This document shows positions 11,155 through 19,656 of a DNA stretch of 64,000 nt, piece by piece. The notes under the pieces were generated by a model. The model made no database searches. It worked only from the letters and a program-made list of their open reading frames with translations, and had not been told where the DNA came from. This DNA is from UBA830 sp038146925. Lineage in GTDB: Bacteria > Pseudomonadota > Alphaproteobacteria > MPNO01 > UBA830. The stretch lies in NCBI GenBank assembly GCA_038146925.1, contig JAYQSP010000003.1:62001-126000 (forward strand), written 5' to 3'. The translations under genes were made by a program, and so were the position numbers. Numbering within the stretch: the first letter of the stretch is position 1; the number at the start of each line of letters is the position of its first letter.

Positions 11155-12081
11155 TCACGCGCTCATGCTGGCGCGCTGGCTGTAGGCCTTTTCCGCGTCG
11201 ACCGCGCTGGCGTCGTCCTTCATGACGAAGTCGTAGTGGCCTTCGTAGAACGGGCCGTCGAAGCCGTGTTCCTTCGCCGCGTCCGCGTCTTCGTTCAGCG
11301 TATAGGGCACGACCAGCGATTCCTTCACGCCGAACACGGCGTCCGAATCCAGATACTGGCTGTCGCTGTTGAAAAGTTCGGTCTGAATGGTCTGATAGCC
11401 GTCTTTGTAGATCAGGTAATGCAGATGCGCCGGGCGCCAGGAATGACGGCCGGTGCCGTTGAGTATCAGCCCGACCGGGCCGTCGGTCGGCACCGGATAG
11501 TCGACCGGCTTGCGCGACAGGAACCAGTAGCGCCCGTCCGCGCCCGTCCGGAACTTTCCGCGATAGGCGTAGTCTTCGTATTCCGCCGGCTGGCCGACCT
11601 GCGCTTCGTAGAACATGTTGGGCGCCGTCTGCCACAGATCCATGATCACGCCTTCGATCGGGTTGCCGTCCGCATCCGTCACCTTGCCGTGGATATAGGC
11701 CGGCTCGCCGGTCGGATCGCCGAGGGAGATATCGAAACCCATTTCCCGGGCCGGCGCGCCTTCGCGGTAGAACGGGCCCAGCAGACTTGATTCCGTGGCC
11801 CCGACGCGCACCCGGTCGCCGAGAATTTCGCACAATGCCGTCATGCCCAGCACGTCGCCCAGCAGCACGCCCTCTTCGCGCTTGTCGTTGGAGATATGGC
11901 CGACGTTCTGGATGAAGCGCGCCGCGTAAAGAAGCTCGTCCGAGCTGAGGTTTACCTCGCGGATGAAATCGTGAGCGTGTTTGACCAGCGCCGTCATGAT
12001 TTCCTTGACCCGCGGGTCGGTGTCGTCGCCGATTTTATCGAGCACCGCCTGGGTGACGTTTTGTTCAGTCAGATCGCGCAT
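11155..12081 (-). CDS. Intradiol ring-cleavage dioxygenase (hydroxyquinol/catechol 1,2-dioxygenase type)
   Basis: A 308-residue protein with the N-terminal helical linker domain of catechol-type intradiol dioxygenases (about residues 1-100), followed by the beta-sandwich catalytic domain. The expected non-haem Fe(III) ligands are visible: Tyr158 (NMFYEA), Tyr195 (VDYPVP), His219 and His221 (RPAHLHYLI). The enzyme opens an ortho-diphenol ring between the hydroxyl groups to a muconate or maleylacetate-type product. The overall sequence leans to hydroxyquinol 1,2-dioxygenase, but this is a judgement from memory. The nitroreductase gene lies 24 bp upstream on the same strand, so they form an operon divergent from a LysR regulator. 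Confidence 0.9.
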   Translation of the reverse strand: MRDLTEQNVTQAVLDKIGDDTDPRVKEIMTALVKHAHDFIREVNLSSDELLYAARFIQNVGHISNDKREEGVLLGDVLGMTALCEILGDRVRVGATESSLLGPFYREGAPAREMGFDISLGDPTGEPAYIHGKVTDADGNPIEGVIMDLWQTAPNMFYEAQVGQPAEYEDYAYRGKFRTGADGRYWFLSRKPVDYPVPTDGPVGLILNGTGRHSWRPAHLHYLIYKDGYQTIQTELFNSDSQYLDSDAVFGVKESLVVPYTLNEDADAAKEHGFDGPFYEGHYDFVMKDDASAVDAEKAYSQRASMSA

Positions 12082-12105
12082 TTCTCGGGTCCCTGTATGT
12101 TGCGA

Positions 12106-12759
12106 TCAGATGATAGAACAAACTTCGTCGAATTCGTAGCGGTGCAGACGTCCGCCTTTTATTCCGGAAAGATCGCCGTATCCGATATTCACCAGGAAAT
12201 TCGATTTGACCGTCGTACCGGCGAAGAATTCCTCGTCGACCTTCGCATTGTCGAACCCGCCCATGCCACCAGCATCGAGCCCGACGGCACGCACGGCCAT
12301 GATGAAATACGCGCCCTGCAGCGTCGCCTGCTGATAGGCGAATTTTTCGGCGACGTTTTCATCGCCTTTGAAACGTTCCGCCATCTCGGGACGGATGGGA
12401 TAGTTCTTGGCAAAATCTTTCCAGAAACTGTTGTCGTAGCCGATAATCGCCGTGGCCGGCGCGATCATTGTCTTGTCGACATTCGCCGGCATCATCGCAG
12501 GTTTCAGACGCTCCTTCGCCTCGGCCGATTTGATGAACACCACGCGCATCGGCTGCGTGTTCGAACTGGTCGAGCCGAATTTCACCAGATCGTAGATTTC
12601 GCGCAGCTGGTCGTCGCTGACGGGCTGGTCGGTAAACCAGTTATGGCTGCGCGCTTCGCGGTAAAGAAGATCCAGCGCGGCATCGTCCAGCCGGGCGATT
12701 TTCTCGCGAACTTCGGTAATGCGTTTTTGGGCAAGTTCGATCTGGGCGTCGTCTGACAT
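12106..12759 (-). CDS. RutE/HadB-like nitroreductase-family oxidoreductase, copy 1
   Basis: A 217-residue member of the nitroreductase fold (FMN, NAD(P)H). Family marks are FGSTSSNTQPMRVVFI (FMN phosphate region), the AYFIMAVRAVGLDAGGMGGFD helix-loop, and a C-terminal IGYGD. Closest remembered relatives are RutE/HadB malonic-semialdehyde reductases and nitroarene reductases. First gene of the unit with the intradiol dioxygenase, divergent from a LysR regulator, so it probably reduces an aromatic or semialdehyde intermediate there. It has an equally long paralog at 27194. Confidence 0.88.
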   Translation of the reverse strand: MSDDAQIELAQKRITEVREKIARLDDAALDLLYREARSHNWFTDQPVSDDQLREIYDLVKFGSTSSNTQPMRVVFIKSAEAKERLKPAMMPANVDKTMIAPATAIIGYDNSFWKDFAKNYPIRPEMAERFKGDENVAEKFAYQQATLQGAYFIMAVRAVGLDAGGMGGFDNAKVDEEFFAGTTVKSNFLVNIGYGDLSGIKGGRLHRYEFDEVCSII

Positions 12760-12788
12760 GTCTGGTGTCCCTATGAAATTTCGTTGTT

Positions 12789-12836
12789 CGAAGAAAATAA
12801 TATTTTTCGATACCAGAACAATATAGTATTTTTCGG
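12789..12836. promoter_or_regulatory. Candidate LysR-type operator between divergent genes
   Basis: The 106-bp divergent region is markedly AT-rich compared with its surroundings. It contains TATTTTTCG at 12801 and again TATTTTTCGG at 12827, 26 bp apart (about 2.5 helical turns). The first is also half of an imperfect palindrome, CGAAGAAAATAATATTTTTCG. Paired sites of this kind are usual for LysR regulators controlling the adjacent divergent operon. No experiment supports this here. Confidence 0.5.
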
Positions 12837-12865
12837 CATATCCTTTCTCAATATGGAAAATATAG

Positions 12866-13792
12866 ATGGATCAGCTCCGACAGATGTCGATATTCGCGAA
12901 AGTCTCGGAAACCGGCAGTTTTTCGGCTGCCGCCCGGTCTCTCGGGGTGTCGAATTCCGTGGTCAGCAAATACGTGTCGGGGCTGGAGGAAAGACTTGGC
13001 GTGACCCTGATCCAGCGGAACACCCGACGGTTGGTATTGACGGATATCGGCCTCGGATATCTGGAACGCTGTCGACGAATATTGTCGGACGTGGAAGAAG
13101 CTAATCTCGCCGCCACCAACGAACACGCCCAGCCGCGTGGTACGCTGAGGATCAATTCGGCGCTCTCCTTTGGCCAGCGCTACCTCGGACCGGTGGTCTC
13201 CGAGTACGGGGCAGCCTACCCGGACGTCACTCTGGAGATCGCCCTCGACGACCGGCGGGTCGACATTCTGGAAGAAGCTTTCGATCTGGCTATCCGCATC
13301 GGCGCCCTGGAGGATTCGAGCCTGATCGCCCGCCGCTTCGCCAACGTCCGGCGCCTATGTGCAGCGGCGCCTTCCTACCTGGAAAAGAACGGTACACCCC
13401 AGCATCCCCGAGATCTGAAAAAACACAATTGCCTGATATTTGGCCGCGGCGGATGGCTGGAACCCTGGCAGGTGAATGGTGCCGACGGCGAAATGCTCAT
13501 CGACTGCGGCGGCAATCTGTTCTGCAACAATGGCGACCTGATTCTCGCCGCCGCCGTTGAAGGCGCCGGGATCATCTCAATGCCCGATTTTATCGTTTGG
13601 GATTCAGTGAAGGACGGCCGTTTAGTTCCGGTGCTTGAAGATTACGTGTTTCCGGAAATGGGCGTTTACGCCGTTTATGCGCCGAGCCGACACCTGTCGG
13701 CGAAGATCAGGACCTTCGTCGATCACCTGGTGAAAAACTTCGCGCCGGAACCGTACTGGATGATTAAAGACCCGCCGTTTCGCCCATCTTGA
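12866..13792 (+). CDS. LysR-family transcriptional regulator
   Basis: A 308-residue LysR-type regulator: winged helix-turn-helix at residues 1-60 (FAKVSETGSFSAAARSLGVS, VSGLEERLGVTLIQRNTRR) and a periplasmic-binding-protein-like effector domain from about residue 90. The effector domain looks like the CrgA/DsdC-related branch, with the LRINSALSFG and GAGIISMPDF segments. It is transcribed away from the nitroreductase-dioxygenase operon and most likely controls it. Its last 29 bp overlap the 3' end of accA on the other strand. Confidence 0.93.
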   Translation: MDQLRQMSIFAKVSETGSFSAAARSLGVSNSVVSKYVSGLEERLGVTLIQRNTRRLVLTDIGLGYLERCRRILSDVEEANLAATNEHAQPRGTLRINSALSFGQRYLGPVVSEYGAAYPDVTLEIALDDRRVDILEEAFDLAIRIGALEDSSLIARRFANVRRLCAAAPSYLEKNGTPQHPRDLKKHNCLIFGRGGWLEPWQVNGADGEMLIDCGGNLFCNNGDLILAAAVEGAGIISMPDFIVWDSVKDGRLVPVLEDYVFPEMGVYAVYAPSRHLSAKIRTFVDHLVKNFAPEPYWMIKDPPFRPS

Positions 13793-14735
13793 GAAACTTT
13801 TCGCGACGCTGCTGACGCAGCACCGTGCCGTCGACGCCCGCGAGTTCCGCCAGGTTCTTCGAGATCGCGGCGCCGGCCGCCCTGATGGTGGCATCGCGGT
13901 CGCGGTGGGCGGCGCCGACGGGTTCGGGAACGATCTCGTCGATGACTTCCAGCGCCAGCAGATCCTGCGCCGTCAGTTTCAGCGCGTTCGCGGCATCTGT
14001 CGCGTGGCTGCCGTCGCGCCACAGAATCGAGGCGCAGCCTTCCGGCGATATGACCGAATACACCGAATGTTCCAGCATCAGGATACGGTCGGCAACCGCG
14101 ATGGCGATCGCCCCGCCGGAGCCGCCTTCGCCGATCACCAGACTGATAACCGGCACTTTGAGTTCGAGGCAGGATTCGATCGACCGGGCGATCGCTTCCG
14201 CCTGGCCGCGTTCCTCCGCGCCGATGCCGGGATAGGCGCCCGCGGTATCGACGAAAGTGATGACCGGCAGACCGAAACGGTCGGCCAGATCCATCAGGCG
14301 CTGGGCCTTGCGATATCCTTCCGGACGCGCCATCCCGAAATTGTGTTTCACGCGGGATTCCGTGTCGTGACCTTTTTCCTGGCCGAGCACGACGACGGAA
14401 CGGCCGTCGAGGCGTCCCATGCCGCCGATCACCGCGTGGTCTTCCGCGTAGGCGCGGTCGCCGGCCAGCGGCGTGAAATCGGTGATCAGGGCGTTCACAT
14501 AGTCCAGGCAATGCGGCCGGTTCGGATGGCGGGCGACCTGCACTTTCTGCCAGGCGGTCAGTTTTCCGTAGGTCTGCGTCAGCTGTTTGTCGACGCGGGC
14601 CTGCAGCCGTTCGACCTCGTCAACGATGCTGATTTCGCCGTCGTCGCTGAGATGACGCAGCTCCTCGATCTTGCCTTCCAGCTCGGCGATCGGTTTTTCG
14701 AAATCGAGGAATGCTCGAACGCTTGTTTCTGCCAT
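13764..14735 (-). CDS. accA: Acetyl-CoA carboxylase carboxyltransferase subunit alpha
   Basis: A 323-residue AccA matching the family from end to end: MAETSVRAFLDFEKPIAELE at the N-terminus, the AWQKVQVARHPNRPHCLDY linker, the crotonase-like core with FGMARPEGYRKA and FVDTAGAYPGIGAEERGQ, and GEGGSGGAIAIAVAD. With AccD it transfers carboxyl from biotin to acetyl-CoA to make malonyl-CoA. It begins 2 bp after the xerD stop on the same strand, so the two are cotranscribed. Its stop lies inside the 3' end of the opposite-strand LysR gene. Confidence 0.98.
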   Translation of the reverse strand: MAETSVRAFLDFEKPIAELEGKIEELRHLSDDGEISIVDEVERLQARVDKQLTQTYGKLTAWQKVQVARHPNRPHCLDYVNALITDFTPLAGDRAYAEDHAVIGGMGRLDGRSVVVLGQEKGHDTESRVKHNFGMARPEGYRKAQRLMDLADRFGLPVITFVDTAGAYPGIGAEERGQAEAIARSIESCLELKVPVISLVIGEGGSGGAIAIAVADRILMLEHSVYSVISPEGCASILWRDGSHATDAANALKLTAQDLLALEVIDEIVPEPVGAAHRDRDATIRAAGAAISKNLAELAGVDGTVLRQQRREKFLKMGETAGL

Positions 14736-14737
14736 TG

Positions 14738-15676
14738 CTATATCCGGATACCTGCCAGGGGATGAACGTCCTGTACCAGCGACTTCAGCCGTTCGTCCAG
14801 GACATGGGTGTAAATCTGGGTCGTCGAAATATCGGCGTGACCGAGCATTTGCTGAACGCTCCTGAGATCGGCGCCGTTGGCCAGCAAATGCGTGGCGAAG
14901 GCGTGGCGCAATACATGGGGCGATATCCTGCGCGGGTCAATGCCGGCGGACACCGCCAGATCGTGCAGCTGCTTGGCGAACGCATCGCGGGTGACGTGTC
15001 CCGCCGCGCCGCGCGACGGAAACAGCCACGGCACGGGTTTATCCCCCTCCTTGGAGAGCTTTTCCCGAAACGTCAGCCAGGTCCGGATCGCGTCGCGGGC
15101 GGCGTCGCCCAGCGGTACCAGACGTTCCTTGCCGCCCTTGCCGCGAACGGTGACGATGCGGCCGTCGCGCGACAACGACGACAGCTTCAGGCCGACCAGT
15201 TCTGAAACGCGCAGCCCCGTCGCATAGAGAATTTCCAGCAGCGCCACCAGCCGGGCGCCGCGCCAGCCGTCGACATCCTGCGCCGCCGCCAGCAATGCGT
15301 CGACTTCGGCAAAGCCCAGGACTTTGGGCAGCGGCCTGCCGAGCCGCGGCGCATCGACGGTCGAAGTCGGATCGTTGTCGCGCAGGCCTTCCAGCATCAG
15401 GAAACGCTGGAACTGGCGGATCGCCGACAATTTCCGCGCCTGCGTCCGCGCCGCCAGGCCGGCATCGGAAAGCTGCGACACGAATCCGCGGACATGCGCC
15501 GCGCCGGCGGTGACACCGTCGACGCCCGCGCGGGACAGATAGATCAGATACTGCCGGATATCGCGGCGATAGGCTTCGATCGTGTTCAGGGACGCCCCGC
15601 GTTCGGCCAGCATCATTTCGAGAAACGCGTCGAGATGCAGGGTGTCCGTCTGTCCGCTCACGGCGCCGGCGCTCAC
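14738..15676 (-). CDS. xerD: Site-specific tyrosine recombinase XerD
   Basis: A 312-residue tyrosine recombinase with an N-terminal SAM-like core-binding domain (residues 20-105: NTIEAYRRDIRQYLIYL) and a C-terminal catalytic domain. The catalytic set is visible: Arg in ATGLRVSELV, Lys in VRGKGGKERLVP, HVLRHAFATHLL with His-x-x-Arg, His in LGHADISTTQIY, and the Tyr nucleophile in that segment. Together with XerC it resolves chromosome dimers at dif. Its chromosomal setting with accA, and no integrase-type neighbours, supports XerD. It overlaps the upstream gene by 4 bp. Confidence 0.95.
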   Translation of the reverse strand: MSAGAVSGQTDTLHLDAFLEMMLAERGASLNTIEAYRRDIRQYLIYLSRAGVDGVTAGAAHVRGFVSQLSDAGLAARTQARKLSAIRQFQRFLMLEGLRDNDPTSTVDAPRLGRPLPKVLGFAEVDALLAAAQDVDGWRGARLVALLEILYATGLRVSELVGLKLSSLSRDGRIVTVRGKGGKERLVPLGDAARDAIRTWLTFREKLSKEGDKPVPWLFPSRGAAGHVTRDAFAKQLHDLAVSAGIDPRRISPHVLRHAFATHLLANGADLRSVQQMLGHADISTTQIYTHVLDERLKSLVQDVHPLAGIRI

Positions 15677-17490
15677 AACCCGGACGCCACGGCGGTTTCG
15701 ACGGCAAGACGCCGGGCGTCGCTTTCCAGTCCGACGGCGCGCAGGGCGGAAATCACGCGCAGCGCATCTCCGAGTTTCAGAACGCCGTCTTCGCTTTCTC
15801 CCGCGCCGACCGCGGCAAGCAGCACCGCCTCGCCAAGCCGGCGGCCGCCGGTCGCCTCGTCGACGCGGCTCTGCCAGGCGACGTTCAGCCCGGTATCGTC
15901 GCTGCCGAAAGGCGCATTAAGCAACGACTGCCAGGCAACGGCGGAAATCGGCCTGCCGAGGGCAACCATCAGCGCGAACAGTGTCCGCGCCTGACGCTCG
16001 CCGGTTTGCGGATCGGCCTGGCGGCGGACGGCGTACCAGTCTGTCAAAAGTGCGCCGGTCAGGGGGACGGTGCCGGTGGTATCCGCCAGGACGGCGAGCG
16101 GCCACAGCGCCGCCTCAGCAGCTCGGGCTTCGTCCGACGCGGCGCGATCGCGCGCCGCTATTCTGTACCATTGGAGCGCGGCATCCATTCTCCCGCCGGC
16201 GAACAATACGCGCGCAGCATCGCCGGCGAACCAGTTCAATTCCACCGCCGGAGTCAGTTCCGCCACCAGCGGCATGCTGGGCCCCGCGATTTCGGCATAG
16301 CTGTCGCGTTCGCCGCCTATCTGCCAGGCACGGCGCAAAACTTCGGCCCGCGCCAACGGCACTTTTTGCGCCGCCGCCGACCTCAGGATAAGAGCGCGCG
16401 TCCGCGGGCTCCAGTTTTCCTCGGCGGCGGTGATGGGTGCGTTCAGTTCTTCCGGTGCGAACGGAATGCCCAGATACAACCGGAGAACCTGCTCGCCGGT
16501 CAGCGCGCCTTCCCGATGCGCTTTCTCCGCCGCGATCAGCCGTGCGCCCAGTGCCACGTTGGGCGAGAGCGCAACCGAGCGCAGGACGGAAACCGCGCCG
16601 CCCTGCACGATCTCGGCAGGAATCTGCAGCTTCGCGGCACGCATCATCGCAAGATGCAGCGCCGCCGGAGCCTGCAGCGCCGGCGTTCCGTTCTTCCGCG
16701 CGCCGGCCAGGGCGTCGATCGCGGCAAAGAACACCGGTTCGATTTCGCCTTCGCGCTCGCGGATCAGGTCGGCGATCAGGGCGGCCCGGGTATGGTCGCC
16801 GGACAACGCCAGACAAAACGCCTGCGCCTGCGACCAGTACAAGCCTGTGTATTTGTCGCGCTCGTTCTGAATGGCGGTGCAGGCGCCGGCCGTGTCGTTG
16901 TTGAAGAACATCGATTCGGCCCGGATGCGGGCCAGGTTCTCATCCTGGCGTTCGTCCGCGGTGATCTTCAGAAGGCTAAGCGCCTGCTCGATCCGGCCCA
17001 TTGCCAGAAGACGGTCGACCCGGAGCGCAATGAAACTGGCATCGACCGGTTTTCTGGCAGGCACCGCCGCGCGCGATATCAGGAGCCGTTCAGCCAGGCC
17101 GCGGATCGTCGCACTGGGCGACCCGGCGGGCATGCGCGGCATCAGCGCGCTGACCAATGCCCAGTCAGTGCCCTGCCAGAGATTCGGCGGGAACCCGCCC
17201 TGATCTTCCGAAATCAGCCCGTTGGCGTCGGGGTCCAGCGCATCCAGCCGGTTGACCTCGATACCGGACTCTTCGAGCGGGCGCGGCGCAACGGTTTCCA
17301 GTGGCGGCAACGTGACCGCCGGAGCGGATTGATCGGGCGATTGTTCGGCGGGAGCGGGCGCTGGCGCGAGATTTTCGATCTGCGGCGTCGGCCGTTTCAG
17401 TTGCAGCTGCGCGCCGGCGTGTCCCGCCGCCAGCAATATGGCCGCCGCCAGGACCGCAGCTGCCGGGTGTCTAGCGCGAAAAACGGTCAT
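15673..17490 (-). CDS. Exported protein of unknown function, helical-repeat type, upstream of xerD
   Basis: A 605-residue protein starting MTVFRARHPAAAV with a signal peptide (hydrophobic AAAVLAAAILLAAGHAGAQ), a proline-rich stretch (residues 35-80), then about 500 residues of alanine-rich helices with pairs resembling TPR/SEL1-like repeats but no clean consensus. I recognise it only as a conserved alphaproteobacterial protein near xerD and aroK; its function is unknown. A longer frame exists upstream (GTG at 17565), but the ATG at 17490 overlaps the preceding 46-residue gene and yields a proper signal peptide, so it was chosen. It overlaps the xerD start by 4 bp, so translation is probably coupled. 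Confidence 0.75.
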   Translation of the reverse strand: MTVFRARHPAAAVLAAAILLAAGHAGAQLQLKRPTPQIENLAPAPAPAEQSPDQSAPAVTLPPLETVAPRPLEESGIEVNRLDALDPDANGLISEDQGGFPPNLWQGTDWALVSALMPRMPAGSPSATIRGLAERLLISRAAVPARKPVDASFIALRVDRLLAMGRIEQALSLLKITADERQDENLARIRAESMFFNNDTAGACTAIQNERDKYTGLYWSQAQAFCLALSGDHTRAALIADLIREREGEIEPVFFAAIDALAGARKNGTPALQAPAALHLAMMRAAKLQIPAEIVQGGAVSVLRSVALSPNVALGARLIAAEKAHREGALTGEQVLRLYLGIPFAPEELNAPITAAEENWSPRTRALILRSAAAQKVPLARAEVLRRAWQIGGERDSYAEIAGPSMPLVAELTPAVELNWFAGDAARVLFAGGRMDAALQWYRIAARDRAASDEARAAEAALWPLAVLADTTGTVPLTGALLTDWYAVRRQADPQTGERQARTLFALMVALGRPISAVAWQSLLNAPFGSDDTGLNVAWQSRVDEATGGRRLGEAVLLAAVGAGESEDGVLKLGDALRVISALRAVGLESDARRLAVETAVASGL

Positions 17491-17611
17491 TCGGGATCGT
17501 GCGTTCGACATCGGTCGCCGGCACCGGGATGTCCCAAGTTGCCAGAAAAAGCGCGCCACCGACAAGCAGAAGCAACGCGCCCACGATGATAATGGAAGCC
17601 AGTTTTTTCAT
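17471..17611 (-). CDS. Small single-pass membrane protein (46 aa)
   Basis: ATG to TAG encodes 46 residues: MKKLASIIIVGALLLLVGGA begins a single membrane-spanning segment, followed by LFLATWDIPVPATDVERTIP and a short NDRFSR end. The lysine-led N-terminus and hydrophobic core look like an inner-membrane anchor with a short periplasmic tail carrying WDIPVP. The gene overlaps the start of the downstream exported protein by 20 bp in another frame, a sign of coupled translation. I recall similar short proteins at this position in other alphaproteobacteria, but no function. It is a real small gene by its hydrophobic design and spacing. Confidence 0.7.
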   Translation of the reverse strand: MKKLASIIIVGALLLLVGGALFLATWDIPVPATDVERTIPNDRFSR

Positions 17612-17872
17612 ATCCGCGGACCCTGTCCGGTTTTGCGATTCGTCGCCAGCGCAAAACGCCCGAATACCGTCATCTGAAACGTCTCCTACCGCCCCCCGCC
17701 GACAGCGACATCATTGGCGACACGGACGAAAAATCGTCGTATATTCAGCGCATAATGAAGATTTGTGGCGATTCGAGGGCAGTTTACAGACTGCCGGAAA
17801 TGCTTTCAACGCCGCGCCGGGAAGAAGCCCGCCCGAACGCCGGCCGATTGCACGCGAACCGGCCCTGATACG

Positions 17873-18475
17873 ATGCCCAGACAGATGTCAAAACAACCGT
17901 CTCCGCCTGCCCCCGAAATTCCCGCCGCACTGACCGGAAAATCCGTCGTCCTTGTGGGGCTTATGGGTGCGGGAAAAACCTGCATCGGCAAGCGGCTCGC
18001 CCGCAAGCTCGGGATGGATTTCGTGGACGCGGACGCGGAAATCGAAGCCGCCGCCGACCGGAGCGTATCGGAGATATTCGCCGAGTTCGGCGAACAGGAA
18101 TTCCGCGACGGCGAACGCCGGGTGATCGCCCGGCTGTTGTCGGATCGCCCAAGGGTCATCGCCACCGGCGGCGGAGCGTTCATGGATGCGGAAACCCGCG
18201 CCAATGCGCGGCAGCACGGAGTTTCGGTCTGGTTGAAAGCCGATCTCGATGTTCTGCTGCGGCGCGTTTCGCGGCGCAATAACCGGCCGTTGCTGCAAGG
18301 CGGCGACAAACGCCTCAAGCTGAAAGACCTGATGTCCCAGCGCTACCCGACCTACGCGGAAGCCGATCTGACCGTTGACACGGGCGACGAGCCGCCGGAT
18401 TCGACGGTGCAGAAAGTCTACGACGCGCTGGCGAATATGGACGCACCCGCCAACAACAGCGCGGCGGCGGAATGA
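17873..18475 (+). CDS. aroK: Shikimate kinase
   Basis: A 200-residue shikimate kinase. The Walker A motif GLMGAGKT lies near residue 30, the shikimate-binding DADAEIE and ATGGGAFM segments follow, and the lid region contains RRNNRPLL. It phosphorylates shikimate at the 3-hydroxyl in chorismate synthesis. An ATG at 17885 would give 196 residues; both starts leave the kinase core complete. The stop overlaps the start of aroB (ATGA), so the two are translationally coupled. N- and C-terminal tails are longer than in E. coli AroK, which is common in alphaproteobacteria. Confidence 0.96.
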   Translation: MPRQMSKQPSPPAPEIPAALTGKSVVLVGLMGAGKTCIGKRLARKLGMDFVDADAEIEAAADRSVSEIFAEFGEQEFRDGERRVIARLLSDRPRVIATGGGAFMDAETRANARQHGVSVWLKADLDVLLRRVSRRNNRPLLQGGDKRLKLKDLMSQRYPTYAEADLTVDTGDEPPDSTVQKVYDALANMDAPANNSAAAE

Positions 18476-19605
18476 CGGCACCTCCCGACTCAGAGCGGGC
18501 GGACTCCCTGCGGGTCGATCTCGGCGAACGGTCCTACGACATCGTGGTCGGAGAAAACCTGCTGACGAATGCCGGACAGGCCGTGCGCAACGCCGCAGGC
18601 GGCGGCGCGTGCTGGATCGTGACGGACGGGAACGTCGCACCGCACTGCCTCGATACCGTTGCGGGATCGCTGCGCGACGCCGGTCTCGCCGTGCACGACA
18701 TCGTTCTGCCGGCCGGCGAGGAAAGCAAGAATTTCGGCACGGTCGAGACCGTCGTCAACGCGGTGCTCGACGGCGCGCCGGAACGATCCTCGACCCTGGT
18801 CGCCCTCGGCGGCGGCGTGGTCGGCGACATCACCGGTTTCGCCGCCAGCCAGATCCTGCGCGGAATCAATTTCGTACAGATCCCGACGACACTGCTGGCT
18901 CAGGTCGACAGCTCGGTCGGCGGCAAGACCGGCATCAACACCCGGCACGGCAAGAACCTGGCCGGCGCGTTCTATCAGCCGCGGCTGGTGCTTGCCGACA
19001 CGGCGGTGCTGGATACCCTGCCGCGGCGGGAACTGCTGGCGGGTTACGCCGAGGTCGTGAAATACGGGCTGATACGCGATGAAGGTTTTTTCGCCTGGCT
19101 GGAAGAACACGGAGCGGCGGTGATCGCCGGTGATCGGGACGCCCGCAAACTCGCCGTCAAAGCAAGCTGTGCGGCCAAAGCGGCGGTCGTTGCGGAAGAT
19201 GAGCGCGAAAACGGCATCCGCGCGTTGCTGAATTTCGGTCATACGTTCGGTCATGCCCTCGAAGCGGAGACCGGATTCGGACCGGAGATGCTGCACGGCG
19301 AAGCCGTCGCCATCGGTATGATCATGGCCCTGGATATGTCGGTCCGCATGGGTCTGTGCCCGGCGGGCGATCTCGATCGAGCTGTCGCGCATTTCGCCGC
19401 CGTCGGCCTGCCGGTGTCCGTCTCCGCGGACGGGAACCGCCGCTGGGATCCTGCCACCCTGATCGGACATATGGGCCACGACAAGAAAGTGCGGAACGGC
19501 CGGATAACGTTTATTCTCGCCCGTGCGATCGGCGACGCCTTTATCGCCCGCGACGTCGACCTCGCCTCCGTCGAGGACATGCTGCGCCACGCGGTCGCCG
19601 CATGA
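18472..19605 (+). CDS. aroB: 3-dehydroquinate synthase
   Basis: A 377-residue AroB. Features include the NAD-binding ALGGGVVGDITGFAAS, the metal-binding and substrate segments EVVKYGLIRD, LLNFGHTFGHALE and HGEAVAIGM, and KKVRNGRITFIL. It converts DAHP to 3-dehydroquinate using NAD and a divalent metal. It overlaps aroK by 4 bp, the classical aroKB pair. No anomalies are visible. Confidence 0.97.
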   Translation: MTAPPDSERADSLRVDLGERSYDIVVGENLLTNAGQAVRNAAGGGACWIVTDGNVAPHCLDTVAGSLRDAGLAVHDIVLPAGEESKNFGTVETVVNAVLDGAPERSSTLVALGGGVVGDITGFAASQILRGINFVQIPTTLLAQVDSSVGGKTGINTRHGKNLAGAFYQPRLVLADTAVLDTLPRRELLAGYAEVVKYGLIRDEGFFAWLEEHGAAVIAGDRDARKLAVKASCAAKAAVVAEDERENGIRALLNFGHTFGHALEAETGFGPEMLHGEAVAIGMIMALDMSVRMGLCPAGDLDRAVAHFAAVGLPVSVSADGNRRWDPATLIGHMGHDKKVRNGRITFILARAIGDAFIARDVDLASVEDMLRHAVAA

Positions 19606-19656
19606 CCCGGCATTGTCCTTCACCCTCCAGCCCAGACCCATGACACAAAGGAGCCA

